DNA from: Nocardia vinacea NBRC 16497
GTDB lineage: Bacteria; Actinomycetota; Actinomycetes; Mycobacteriales; Mycobacteriaceae
Reading direction: 5' to 3'
NCBI RefSeq assembly: GCF_000308835.1
Contig: NZ_BAGN01000141.1
Location: 1-51,603 of the forward strand
Length of the DNA: 51,603 nucleotides
Shown: in pieces, positions 1 to 10,765 of the stretch
Numbering within the stretch: the stretch's first letter is position 1
How the letters are laid out: the number at the start of each line of letters is the position of its first letter
Position numbers and translations under genes: made by a program
Notes under the pieces: model-generated
Told to the model about the DNA's origin: nothing
Databases searched by the model: none
The model's input: only the letters and a program-made list of their open reading frames with translations

Positions 1-337
1 TCTGCACCACCGCGGCCGCGGCGGCGTCGGCGGCGTCGCGGGCGTCCTGCAGATCGACGAGGGCCTTGTTCACCTCCTCGCGCTTCTGGGCGATCGCCGC
101 ATCGAGTTGCTGCAGCTTCTGATCCGTCACCGCGACCTGGTTGATCAGCGCGCCGACCTCGGCGACTCTGGTGTCGACTTGCGCTCCGGCGTCGGCGATC
201 TGGCTATCGCTCGGGTTGGGCGGGGCAGGCGGCACCGCGGCGACCGGTCCGGCCGTGACGAGCACGGCGGTAGTGACCAGCAACCCCAGAGCGACCCACA
301 GCGGACGCCGAGAACCGGCAACGCCGTTGTTGCGCAT
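1..337 (-). CDS. ripA: RipA-type NlpC/P60 cell-wall hydrolase, N-terminal part (partial)
   Basis: The gene starts at ATG 337 and runs off the left edge, so only about 112 residues are visible. The start is set by a strong ribosome site (GGGAGGTGCG) just upstream. Residues 1-40 form a signal peptide: basic NNGVAGSRR, a hydrophobic stretch LWVALGLLVTTAVLVTAG, then an Ala/Pro-rich cleavage region. From about residue 50 the sequence is a heptad-like coiled coil, as in the N-terminal inhibitory segment of RipA-family peptidoglycan endopeptidases; the catalytic NlpC/P60 domain would lie outside the window. The next gene upstream on the same strand is an Rv1476-like protein and acn lies beyond, the same order as Rv1475c-Rv1476-ripA in M. 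tuberculosis. The name therefore rests on synteny plus N-terminal architecture, not on the catalytic domain. Confidence 0.8.
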   Translation of the reverse strand, partial: MRNNGVAGSRRPLWVALGLLVTTAVLVTAGPVAAVPPAPPNPSDSQIADAGAQVDTRVAEVGALINQVAVTDQKLQQLDAAIAQKREEVNKALVDLQDARDAADAAAAAVVQ

Positions 338-602
338 CGCACCTCCCAAGGACCCGACAAGGCTTAACCCTCACGAGCCCCCTGCGAACCATCACGCTCA
401 GTGGTGCACAGATAGCTCTCTGAACACTCTTTCCCCATCAGCGATCATTCGAACCGTACGACACATCATTCACTAAAGAAACTCCGGCAACAGAACTACA
501 GCCGCGTAATTTGACAGTTGCCGAGAAATAGCCGCATGGGCACGAGGGTTCGACCGGAAGAAACAAACCGACCGATAGGAAAAGTAACTGAGCGGAAACT
601 CG
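338..602. other. Intergenic region upstream of ripA
   Basis: This relatively AT-rich 265-bp gap lies between the Rv1476-like gene and ripA, both on the minus strand, and probably holds the ripA promoter. I compared it with the c-di-AMP (ydaO) riboswitch that precedes some actinobacterial hydrolase genes and could not find the conserved blocks. No confident promoter hexamers, hairpin or small gene were recognised. Confidence 0.3.
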
Positions 603-1175
603 CTACGCGGTGCGATCCCGATCGTCGCGACCCGAAACACCTACCGGCACCGCCCGCCCGGCAGCACGGCGGGACTTCACCCAGTAGAGTCCGCCGACCA
701 CCACCGCCGCGCCGACAAGCAACACACTGGTGATCGCGGTCCAGGAGACCTGCTCCGGCTGCTCGAGCCGATCGAGGAAAATTTGCGCCGCCTGCGCCGA
801 ATGACCCTGCGTGCTCTTGGACGCATCCTCGGCCCACTCCAGCTTCACCCGGCTGATCGAGTCGCTGTAAGTGCCGACCCAATCGTCGCTGAACACCGCC
901 ACGGTTCCGTGCTCGGTCTTGCCGACTTCGGTAGCGAGGTCACGTAGATTTGAGTCGTGGCCTGGATTACCGGGAATCACCACGATGCTGAGCTCGATGC
1001 CGTGGGCTCGAGCATCGGCGACGACCGCCTCGAGTGCGTCCTGATCCTTACCCTTCGGCGTGGCCACATGATTGTCGACCACATCCTCCTTGATCTGGGT
1101 CAACGTCTTGTCGTCGATACCAGGGGGGAGTTCGGCGCGCATAGGCGTGAACACCGAGGTGTGCGAGACGGTCAT
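603..1175 (-). CDS. Rv1476-family membrane protein
   Basis: A 190-residue protein of unknown biochemical role. The frame stays open far upstream, but ATG 1175 gives the length expected for the family (Rv1476 is about 186 residues); ATG 1142 (MRAELPPGIDD) is an alternative. Residues 15-135 form a soluble alpha/beta region containing ELSIVVIPGNPG and the acidic GTVAVFSDDWVGTYSD. A single transmembrane helix lies near the C-terminus (about 150-167, AITSVLLVGAAVVVGGLY), followed by a basic cytoplasmic tail. The topology suggests an extracytoplasmic domain tethered by one C-terminal helix. It sits between acn (divergent) and ripA (same strand), so it may be co-expressed with the ripA hydrolase, but no function is established from sequence. 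Confidence 0.78.
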   Translation of the reverse strand: MTVSHTSVFTPMRAELPPGIDDKTLTQIKEDVVDNHVATPKGKDQDALEAVVADARAHGIELSIVVIPGNPGHDSNLRDLATEVGKTEHGTVAVFSDDWVGTYSDSISRVKLEWAEDASKSTQGHSAQAAQIFLDRLEQPEQVSWTAITSVLLVGAAVVVGGLYWVKSRRAAGRAVPVGVSGRDDRDRTA

Positions 1176-1340
1176 CTTCCATCCGGTCTGTCGAGCCGCA
1201 TCGGCACGCGAGGCGACGGGCATCCAACACTGCGGGGGAACCGGTGCGGGCCCACCGGTCACCCCGAACAACTCGAAAGCACAGTACGCGACGGAGTGTC
1301 GGATCACCTTCGGACGGCGCGTTGAACGGCACCCGCGCGT

Positions 1341-4325
<2,985 letters not shown>

Positions 4326-4341
4326 ACGACTGTGCTGTAGT

Positions 4342-4378
4342 AGGTCCGCGCACCGCGTCACCCGCGGTGCGCGGACCT
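4342..4378 (+). terminator. Hairpin between acnA and acnR
   Basis: A perfect 15-bp stem (AGGTCCGCGCACCGC with its complement) around a 7-nt loop lies 17 bases after the acn stop. There is no U-tract. It probably terminates or attenuates acn transcription and so lowers acnR expression relative to acn. Confidence 0.75.
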
Positions 4379-4421
4379 CTTCACATTGCATTGCCCGCTT
4401 CGCTCGGAGGAGCCCGCCGAA

Positions 4422-4988
4422 ATGCCCAAAGTCAGTGATGATCACCTCGCCGCCCGGCGTAGTCAGATTCTGGACGGGGCGCGGGCCTGCTTCGCCGAGT
4501 ACGGGTACGACGGTGCGACCGTGCGCCGCCTGGAAGAGGCTATCGGCCTGTCTCGCGGCGCGATCTTCCACCACTTCCGGGACAAGGACGCCTTGTTCCT
4601 CGCGCTGGCCCAAGAGGATGCCGACCGCATGGCCGATGTCGCGGCCAATCAGGGGCTGGTGCAGGTCATGCGCGATATGCTCGCCCACCCGGAGCAATTC
4701 AATTGGCTCGGAACCCGTTTGGAGATCGCGCGCCGCCTGCGCACCGATCCGGAATTCCGCGCGAGCTGGACCCAGCGCTCCGCCGAACTGACCGCCGCCA
4801 CCCTGGCCCGCCTGGAACGCCGCAAGGCCGCAGGCGCCCTCCGCGACGACGTCCCCACCGACGTTCTCCTCGGCTACCTCGACCTCGTCCTCGACGGCCT
4901 CATCGCCCGCATAGCCTCCGGCCACACCAACGAGAACCTCTCCGCCGTACTGGATCTCGTAGAAGCCTCGGTCCGCCGCAAGGAGTGA
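4422..4988 (+). CDS. acnR: TetR-family repressor of aconitase (AcnR)
   Basis: A 188-residue TetR-type regulator, the length of the M. tuberculosis homologue Rv1474c. ATG 4422 is chosen because GGAGGA lies 9-10 bases upstream; an in-frame TTG at 4386 has no such site. The N-terminal helix-turn-helix spans about residues 26-48 (GATVRRLEEAIGLSRGAIFHHF) and the rest is an all-helical ligand and dimerisation domain. Position immediately after acnA and the matching operator in the acn promoter identify it as AcnR, which in corynebacteria represses acn. Downstream, the conserved neighbours (small HTH gene and ABC-F gene) are displaced by about 10.7 kb of accessory DNA. Confidence 0.92.
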   Translation: MPKVSDDHLAARRSQILDGARACFAEYGYDGATVRRLEEAIGLSRGAIFHHFRDKDALFLALAQEDADRMADVAANQGLVQVMRDMLAHPEQFNWLGTRLEIARRLRTDPEFRASWTQRSAELTAATLARLERRKAAGALRDDVPTDVLLGYLDLVLDGLIARIASGHTNENLSAVLDLVEASVRRKE

Positions 4989-5124
4989 GTCGGTGGCGGC
5001 ATCCCGGCGCGGACCGTCCGGCAGCTGCGCGGAATCCACCGAGCGCAACCAGTTCCAGGACTGAAGGAAGCCGCCGCACACGACGACACCGTGCGACCAC
5101 GGATGCGTCACGAAATGCGGAATC

Positions 5125-5141
5125 TCGACAATAATCGTCGA
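5125..5141. promoter_or_regulatory. Palindrome at the start of the SDR gene
   Basis: TCGACAATAATCGTCGA is a 17-bp palindrome with one mismatched pair, ending one base before the ATG of the downstream dehydrogenase. Its size and position suit a repressor operator, perhaps for a TetR-type protein, but no cognate regulator can be assigned. Confidence 0.35.
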
Positions 5142-5142
5142 C

Positions 5143-5934
5143 ATGGAACTGAACGGAGCACGCGTCCTGATCACCGGCGCGACGGGCGGGATCGGGGTCG
5201 CGATCGCCGCCGCGGTCACCGCACGGGGCGCGAACGTAGTGCTGTCCGGACGGCGAGCCGAAGCACTCGACCAGGTCGCGACCCGGTTCGGCGCGCGGGC
5301 GGTGGTCGCGGACCTCGCCGTGCCGGGTGGTGCCGAGAAGCTGCTCGAAGAGGCCGGTGACCTCGATGTCGTCATCGCCAATGCCGCACTGCCCGGTTCG
5401 GGCGATCTGCTCGACTATTCGCTGACCGAGATCGATCGGGCGCTGGAGGTCAATCTGCGTGCCCCCATCGTGCTTGCCCGCCTCGCCGGTGCACAGATGG
5501 CCGAACGCGGCAAGGGACACCTGGTCTTCATCAACTCCCTGTCCGGCAAGGCCGCATCCGGTAAGGCGGCGATGTACAACGCGACCAAATTCGGACTGCG
5601 CGGCTTCGCCTTGGCCTTACGCGCCGACCTGCAAAGCCGCGGCATCGGTGTCTCCTCGATCTACCCCGGATTCGTCAGGGACGCGGGCATGTTCGTCAAA
5701 TCCGGCGCGGCCCTACCACAGGGCGTCGGCACCCGAAGCCCGGAAGACGTCGCGAACGCCGTGGTACGAGCGATCGAACGGAACATCGCCGAAACCGATG
5801 TAGCCCCCATCCCGGTCCGCCTCGGCGCGACATTGGCCTTGATCGCCCCCGATCTCTCAGCCCGCATCCAGCGTCTCTTCGGCGCCGACAAGGTAATGAC
5901 CGAACTAGCCGCTGGTCACCGCGATATGCGCTGA
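5143..5934 (+). CDS. Short-chain dehydrogenase/reductase
   Basis: A 263-residue classical SDR predicted to use NAD(P)H on an unknown carbonyl or alcohol. The Rossmann motif TGATGGIG is at about residues 11-18, an NAA-type motif follows (VVIANAALPG), and the catalytic pair is Tyr145/Lys149 in YNATK with Ser in INSLSG. The C-terminal approximately 40 residues (PIPVRLGATLALIAPDLSARIQ) are a membrane-leaning helix seen in SDRs acting on lipophilic substrates. No clear Shine-Dalgarno is visible. It is the first gene of the island after acnR and is convergent with the ABC-2 permease gene. Confidence 0.88.
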   Translation: MELNGARVLITGATGGIGVAIAAAVTARGANVVLSGRRAEALDQVATRFGARAVVADLAVPGGAEKLLEEAGDLDVVIANAALPGSGDLLDYSLTEIDRALEVNLRAPIVLARLAGAQMAERGKGHLVFINSLSGKAASGKAAMYNATKFGLRGFALALRADLQSRGIGVSSIYPGFVRDAGMFVKSGAALPQGVGTRSPEDVANAVVRAIERNIAETDVAPIPVRLGATLALIAPDLSARIQRLFGADKVMTELAAGHRDMR

Positions 5935-6027
5935 GCCCTACGACGGGATGCGACGCATTCCCGCAATACACCGTCGCCTCGATCTGCGTCGGCGGCGCAA
6001 AGCCGGTCGTCGGCGCGTACGAGTTGG

Positions 6028-6786
6028 TCAGTGCTTGGACAGGCGACTGAATACGATGCCGGCGCCGGCGAATCCGAGGGTGCCGAGCACGGCACACCAG
6101 AGGAGGGCGAGGGTGGCGTTGTGGCCGGTGTCGTGGGAGTTCAGGAGTCCGCGCACGGTTTCGATGATGGGGGTGGCGGGTTGGTAGTCGGCGAAGCCAC
6201 GGAGCCAGTGGGGCATGGTGGTGGTTTGGACGAAGGCGCTGCTGATGTAGGGGATGAACATGATGGCGTAGGTGAGGCCGCCGGCGGCTTCCGGATTCTT
6301 GGCGACCAGGCCGAGAGCGACGGCGATCCAGGAGATGGCGGTGACGAACAGGGTGATTACCGCGAGGGCCGCCAGCCAGCCGAGTGGTCCGGCCTGGGGA
6401 CGGTAGCCGAGTGCGAGCGCCACCGTGACCGCGATCGCGATGGCCGCGAGATTGCGGACAACGCCCTCGGCGACGTGGCCGGCGAGCACGGCCTGGCGGA
6501 ACATCGGCAGGGTGCGGAAGCGGTCGATGCTGCCCCTTGTCATGTCCGTGGAGACGGCGGTGGCGGTGATCGATGAGCCGAAACCCGTGCACAGCAACAT
6601 GATTCCGGGCACCACATAGTCGAGATAGGGTCCGCCGACATCGATGGCACCGCCGAAGACGTAGGTGAACAGCAACATCACCAGAATCGGCATGAGCAGC
6701 GAAATGATCAGGGTGTCGCGGCTGCGCAGGGTGTGCCGGGTACAGCGGCGGAACATGACGAGGGTGTCGGCGAAGACGTCGGTCAC
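6028..6786 (-). CDS. ABC-2 type (DrrB-like) exporter permease
   Basis: A 252-residue integral membrane protein with about six hydrophobic segments, including LIISLLMPILVMLLFTYVFG near the N-terminus, and the ABC-2 signature region around VPGIMLLCTGFGSSITATAVS. This family exports drugs, polyketides or glycolipids together with a separate DrrA-type ATPase. GTG 6786 overlaps the stop of the upstream glycosyltransferase (GTGA), so the two are translationally coupled. No partner ATPase is encoded next to it, which is unusual; the ATPase must be supplied from elsewhere or has been lost. Pairing with a glycosyltransferase suggests export of a glycosylated product. The upstream part of the open frame beyond 6786 is antisense or shifted relative to the glycosyltransferase and is not used. 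Confidence 0.88.
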   Translation of the reverse strand: MTDVFADTLVMFRRCTRHTLRSRDTLIISLLMPILVMLLFTYVFGGAIDVGGPYLDYVVPGIMLLCTGFGSSITATAVSTDMTRGSIDRFRTLPMFRQAVLAGHVAEGVVRNLAAIAIAVTVALALGYRPQAGPLGWLAALAVITLFVTAISWIAVALGLVAKNPEAAGGLTYAIMFIPYISSAFVQTTTMPHWLRGFADYQPATPIIETVRGLLNSHDTGHNATLALLWCAVLGTLGFAGAGIVFSRLSKH

Positions 6787-8060
6787 CGGGCGGCGGCTTC
6801 GATGATGTCGGCGGTGCGGGCGGCGGCGTCCTCGACGCTCAGCGTCTTCGCGAATTCCGCTGCGCGGGAGCGGCGTTCGGGCGTCAGCAGCGACGCGACG
6901 CCTTGTTCCAACCGAGCCTCGGTCAGTTGCGTGAACGGCAGATGCGCCCCCACCCCGAGGCGCTCGACCTGCCCGCCCCACATCGGTTGTTCGAACGACA
7001 CCGAGCACACCAGCGTCGGCAATCCGGCGCGCAGACTCTCGAACAGCGTCCCGATGCCGCCGTGATGCACTGCCGCGGCGCAATGCGGAAAAACCAGATC
7101 GTGCGCGAACGGACCGACGACTTTTACATTCGGCCCCGCCTGCGCATCGGCAATATCCAGATCACTCCAACCCGCGCTGACCAATGCACGCACGCCCAAA
7201 CGAGCAGACACTTCGGTAACCATCGCCAGCACTGATGCCGTGTCCCGAATGGGCATACTGCCGAATCCGAAGAAAACCGGCGGCTCCCCCGCCTCGATCC
7301 ACGACAGAATGCCCGCGTGGTCGCCGGCCAGATCACCGACGGCCTCGCGGGTGGCGTGATCGAGCGTCAGAAATCCGGTGAAAGGCCTGCGTTCATCCCA
7401 TTGTTCGGGCAGTCCTGGAACCAATGCCGGATCGTAGATCTGCACCTCGGGAACACCCGCACGCGCCAGTACTGCTGCGGTACTCGCCCGCGATTTCGGC
7501 AGCCCGAGAGTCGCGCGTAGATCGTTGAGATAACGCATGAACACCACCCGGCGCAGATTCTCCGCGACCGCCCACGTCGCACGATTCACGGCCGCAGGCG
7601 GATTCCACCGCGGCGGCAGCGCACCCGGGAACGGATATGCGCCATTACTGCGGCAGGGAAAATAATGCAGGCTGACCAGCGGAACCCCCATTGCCTCCGC
7701 AACCGAACCGGCCCGATCCTCGGTGACCGTGCTCGCCACGATCAGATCCGCACCCGTGCAAACGTCGATGACTTCTCGATTCATCTGCTGGGCATAGTCG
7801 GCCATCTGCCGGGCCACCAATTGCATGAGCCGCAGGGTATTGCCCGCCGCCAGCGCCCGCTGTCCGGCGTCCGAACTGTAGAGCTGCTGCACATCCGGTC
7901 CGCAGGCGACCGCGGCAAGCCCGGTGGCCGTGGCGAATTCGACCAGATTCGGCGGCGCCCCGAGCAGCACATCGTGGCCGCGGCGGCGCAGCTCGAGTGC
8001 CAGCGCCACGACGGGCTGGACATCACCGCGGGTTCCGGTGAGCGGAATCGCTATTTTCAC
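6783..8060 (-). CDS. UGT-like glycosyltransferase (GT1, GT-B fold)
   Basis: A 425-residue enzyme transferring a nucleotide-activated sugar to a lipophilic acceptor. GTG 8060 gives the typical N-terminus KIAIPLTGTRGDVQPVVALA; an in-frame ATG 8111 would add a non-conserved leader. The C-terminal donor-binding domain has VHHGGIGTLFESLRAGLP (His332-His333), the hallmark of sterol, macrolide and glycopeptidolipid glycosyltransferases. The last four bases overlap the ABC-2 permease gene. It is divergent from the glycosyltransferase-P450 fusion with a 98-bp shared promoter region, so the two transcripts probably serve one pathway. The acceptor is unknown. Confidence 0.9.
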   Translation of the reverse strand: MKIAIPLTGTRGDVQPVVALALELRRRGHDVLLGAPPNLVEFATATGLAAVACGPDVQQLYSSDAGQRALAAGNTLRLMQLVARQMADYAQQMNREVIDVCTGADLIVASTVTEDRAGSVAEAMGVPLVSLHYFPCRSNGAYPFPGALPPRWNPPAAVNRATWAVAENLRRVVFMRYLNDLRATLGLPKSRASTAAVLARAGVPEVQIYDPALVPGLPEQWDERRPFTGFLTLDHATREAVGDLAGDHAGILSWIEAGEPPVFFGFGSMPIRDTASVLAMVTEVSARLGVRALVSAGWSDLDIADAQAGPNVKVVGPFAHDLVFPHCAAAVHHGGIGTLFESLRAGLPTLVCSVSFEQPMWGGQVERLGVGAHLPFTQLTEARLEQGVASLLTPERRSRAAEFAKTLSVEDAAARTADIIEAAAR

Positions 8061-8146
8061 GGCGGCTCTTTCGGTATCGGGTCCCCTGACGACGCCGACC
8101 GGATATTCCACAGAATTAAGGGCTCCGCACGGCGGCGATGTGTCAG

Positions 8147-8152
8147 TACAGT
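8147..8152 (+). promoter_or_regulatory. -10 element for a leaderless transcript of the fusion gene
   Basis: TACAGT ends six bases before GTG 8159, the spacing expected when transcription starts at the start codon. The absence of any ribosome site before this GTG supports the leaderless reading. Confidence 0.45.
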
Positions 8153-8158
8153 GCCATT

Positions 8159-10723
8159 GTGCACATAGCGATGTTCATGGACTACCACCCGGCCACCCTC
8201 GGTGGGGTCCAGACCGCGGTCGCTTCGCTGTGCCGTGGACTCGAACGCGCAGGTCACCGCGTCACCATGTTCGTCGCGCCGCAGCCGGGCGCCGACGAGC
8301 TCCCGAATGTGGTGCCGCTGCGCGCCGCCGGTGGTCTGGCGGTGAACGGATTCCCCGTTGTGCTGCCGACAAAGCACAATGCCGAACTCATCGACGCCGC
8401 CTTCGCCGCGCGCGGCGCGATCGACCTCGTGCACACCCACACCACCTACGGTGTCGCCATCGCCGGCATGAAAGCCGCACGGCGACACCGGATTCCGCTG
8501 ATCCACACGGCCCAGAGCCGCGACGACGCGTTCATCGAGAACACCTCGCCCGCACCGTATCCGGCGGCGCTCGCCCTGCGCGCACTACACGGCCGGTTCG
8601 TACCGCATGATCAGCACATGCCGCACCGCGCCGAAAGCCGTGCGGCACGCCATGCCTGGTGGACGATCGTCGGTCAGGCCCAGGCCGCGGATCGGGTCAT
8701 CGCGCCGACCCGGCACTTCGCCGACCAACTGCTCGCCCACGGTCTGACCCGGCCGCTTCGGGTGGTATCCAACGGTGTCGATGACGAGCTCATCGAAAAT
8801 ATCAGCGGCACACAGATTTCCGAGCACGCGATCGACGCGCCACTGCGGTTGATCTGGTGTGGGCGGCTGTCGGCCGAGAAGCGGCTCCTCGCTGCGATCG
8901 AGGCCATGCGGTATCTCGACAACTGCACACTCGACGTCTACGGTGACGGCGACCTGCAGGTCCAGGCGGCCGTCGCCATCACCGAATATCGACTCACGGA
9001 CCGAATCCGCTTGCACGGCAGGGCCACTCAGGCCGAATGCCTCGCTGCCATGTCCGAAGGCGATGCACTGCTGTTCCCCTCCAACGGTTTCGATACACAG
9101 GGCATGGTCCTGCTGGAGGCGGTGGCGGTCGGTCTGCCGATCATCTACTGCGATCCCGATCTCGACGAATCGGTGCCTGCCGGGGGCGGCATTCGCACCG
9201 CCGATCCGTCGCCGGTCGCGATCGCCGACACCATCGCCGAGCTCGACGCCGATCGCACCGCGCTCGCGGAAATGCGCCAGATCCTCGGCAAATACAGCGA
9301 TTCGGTGCGCCAGTCACAGCACATCGGGACCGTGCTCGAAATCTATCGACAGGCTCGGGCCGACTCCGCGCGCAGCCCGGAACTGGTCATGCCGCAATCG
9401 CTTTCGGAAGTACCTACCGCACCTGGTCAATTGCCACTGGTCGGCCACAGTCTGCAGGCCCTGCGCGACGCTCCGGGCTTCGTCACCTCACTGGCCGAAC
9501 TCGGCCCGATCGTGCGCCTGCGATTCGGCCAGAAAACCGGATATCTGCTCACCACACCGGACCTCGTCCGCGAGGTCGGGCTCGGTGATGCCGAACTCAA
9601 TCGGGACGATCTGCGTGAGGCCATCGAGGATGTCGCGGGCGGATCCGTCAATGTTCTGCGCGGCGCGGAACACAAGCTGCGGCGGCGCATGATCTCGCCC
9701 GCACTGCGGCAGAGCCGGCTCGCCGAATACACGCGGTCGGCGGCCGATATCGCCGAAACCTGGTCGGCGGGACTGCCTTCGGGCGAACGCGTGAATCTCA
9801 TGGACGAGGCGCACGGCCTGATCCTCGACACGGTCTCCTCGACACTGTTCACCGCCGAGTTCAGCGATCACGCACGCCGCGAGATCCGGGACAGCGTCCC
9901 ATGGCTGCTCAGTCAGGTCATTCTGCGCACCGCGCTCCCCCCGCAGGTGCGCCGACTTCGGCTCGTTTCGAACTGGCGCTGGCGCACCAAGGCTCGCCAC
10001 CTGCGCACCGCTATCGGGGCTGTGATCACCGAATACCGCCGCCGCGACGAGGATTTCAACGATGTGGTTTCGGCGCTCATCCGGCACACCGACAGCGAGA
10101 CCGGCGCGACGCTGTCCGATGAGCACATCATCGACGAAGCGATCCTCATGCTGGCCGGTGGCGTCGGCTCGATGGCATCGCTTACCGGCTGGCTCTGGCA
10201 CGAGGTCATGCGCCGCCCGCACATCGGCGAGCGGTTGTATGCCGAACTCGATTCCGTCGTCGGGACGGGCCCGGTCCGCGCCGATCATCTCGGCGCACTT
10301 CCCTACCTGAAACAGGTTGTGGCAGAGACACTTCGATACTGGGGGCCATGGATCAGCGCGGGCACCGCCGACGGCGACGTCACCATCGGCGGACTCATCG
10401 TTCCGGACGGCACGGCAATCATGTTCTCCCCCTATCTGGTTCAGCACAACAAGCGCTACTACACCGACCCGGAGTCCTTCGACCCGGATCGCTGGTCGCC
10501 CGAACGCGCCGCCGATATCGACAAGAAGGCCAACCTCTCGTTCGGCGTCGGCCGTCGCCGCTGCCTCGGCGACCATTTCGCCATGATCGAGATCGGCCTC
10601 GCCGCCGCCGCGCTGTTGGCCCGCTGGCGCCCGACACCCGACCCGAACTACACGGTGCGCGCCTCCAATCGAGACTTCGTCCTGTCTCCCTCGGCGCTGC
10701 CGGTTACGCTGCAACCGCGTTGA
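8159..10723 (+). CDS. Glycosyltransferase (GT4)-cytochrome P450 fusion protein
   Basis: A single uninterrupted frame of 854 residues joins two normally separate enzymes. Residues 1-405 are a GT-B glycosyltransferase of GT4 type: N-terminal HPATLGGVQTAVASLCRGL, a hinge, then SNGVDDE, RLSAEKRL and a D-x7-E version of the nucleotide-sugar motif (GFDTQGMVLLEAVAVGLP). From about residue 417 (VPTAPGQLPLVGHS) to the end is a complete P450 with ETLR and the heme motif FGVGRRRCLG (Cys802). The I-helix reads AGGVGSMAS and lacks the usual acid-alcohol pair. GTG 8159 is chosen because VHIAMFMDYHPATLGG is the natural domain start; ATG 8138 adds seven residues. It is followed by an SDR gene and divergent from a UGT. 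The P450 half resembles the separate P450 at 23047-24465. A sequencing-error fusion is unlikely as both halves are in frame without a gap, but cannot be excluded. Confidence 0.9.
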   Translation: MHIAMFMDYHPATLGGVQTAVASLCRGLERAGHRVTMFVAPQPGADELPNVVPLRAAGGLAVNGFPVVLPTKHNAELIDAAFAARGAIDLVHTHTTYGVAIAGMKAARRHRIPLIHTAQSRDDAFIENTSPAPYPAALALRALHGRFVPHDQHMPHRAESRAARHAWWTIVGQAQAADRVIAPTRHFADQLLAHGLTRPLRVVSNGVDDELIENISGTQISEHAIDAPLRLIWCGRLSAEKRLLAAIEAMRYLDNCTLDVYGDGDLQVQAAVAITEYRLTDRIRLHGRATQAECLAAMSEGDALLFPSNGFDTQGMVLLEAVAVGLPIIYCDPDLDESVPAGGGIRTADPSPVAIADTIAELDADRTALAEMRQILGKYSDSVRQSQHIGTVLEIYRQARADSARSPELVMPQSLSEVPTAPGQLPLVGHSLQALRDAPGFVTSLAELGPIVRLRFGQKTGYLLTTPDLVREVGLGDAELNRDDLREAIEDVAGGSVNVLRGAEHKLRRRMISPALRQSRLAEYTRSAADIAETWSAGLPSGERVNLMDEAHGLILDTVSSTLFTAEFSDHARREIRDSVPWLLSQVILRTALPPQVRRLRLVSNWRWRTKARHLRTAIGAVITEYRRRDEDFNDVVSALIRHTDSETGATLSDEHIIDEAILMLAGGVGSMASLTGWLWHEVMRRPHIGERLYAELDSVVGTGPVRADHLGALPYLKQVVAETLRYWGPWISAGTADGDVTIGGLIVPDGTAIMFSPYLVQHNKRYYTDPESFDPDRWSPERAADIDKKANLSFGVGRRRCLGDHFAMIEIGLAAAALLARWRPTPDPNYTVRASNRDFVLSPSALPVTLQPR

Positions 10724-10727
10724 ACAC

Positions 10728-10758
10728 TTGCTTGGAGTGCACTCCAGGTCGCTAGCGT
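10728..10758 (+). promoter_or_regulatory. MerR-type promoter/operator of the SDR gene
   Basis: TTGCTT (-35, 10728-10733) and TAGCGT (-10, 10753-10758) are separated by 19 bases, the abnormally long spacing used by MerR-family activators. The palindrome TGGAGTGCACTCCA (10733-10746) fills the spacer as MerR operators do. The -10 ends seven bases before ATG 10766, implying a leaderless mRNA. No MerR gene is present in the window. Confidence 0.75.
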
Positions 10759-10765
10759 GGGTCAC

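Noticed and set aside
338..602. Possible c-di-AMP (ydaO) riboswitch before ripA
   Set aside because: The conserved sequence blocks of this riboswitch class could not be found on the minus strand.
5935..6027. Coding-like minus-strand segment after the ABC-2 permease (frame reading TNSYAPTTGFAPP)
   Set aside because: Only about 30 residues, no start codon or homologous domain; treated as chance.
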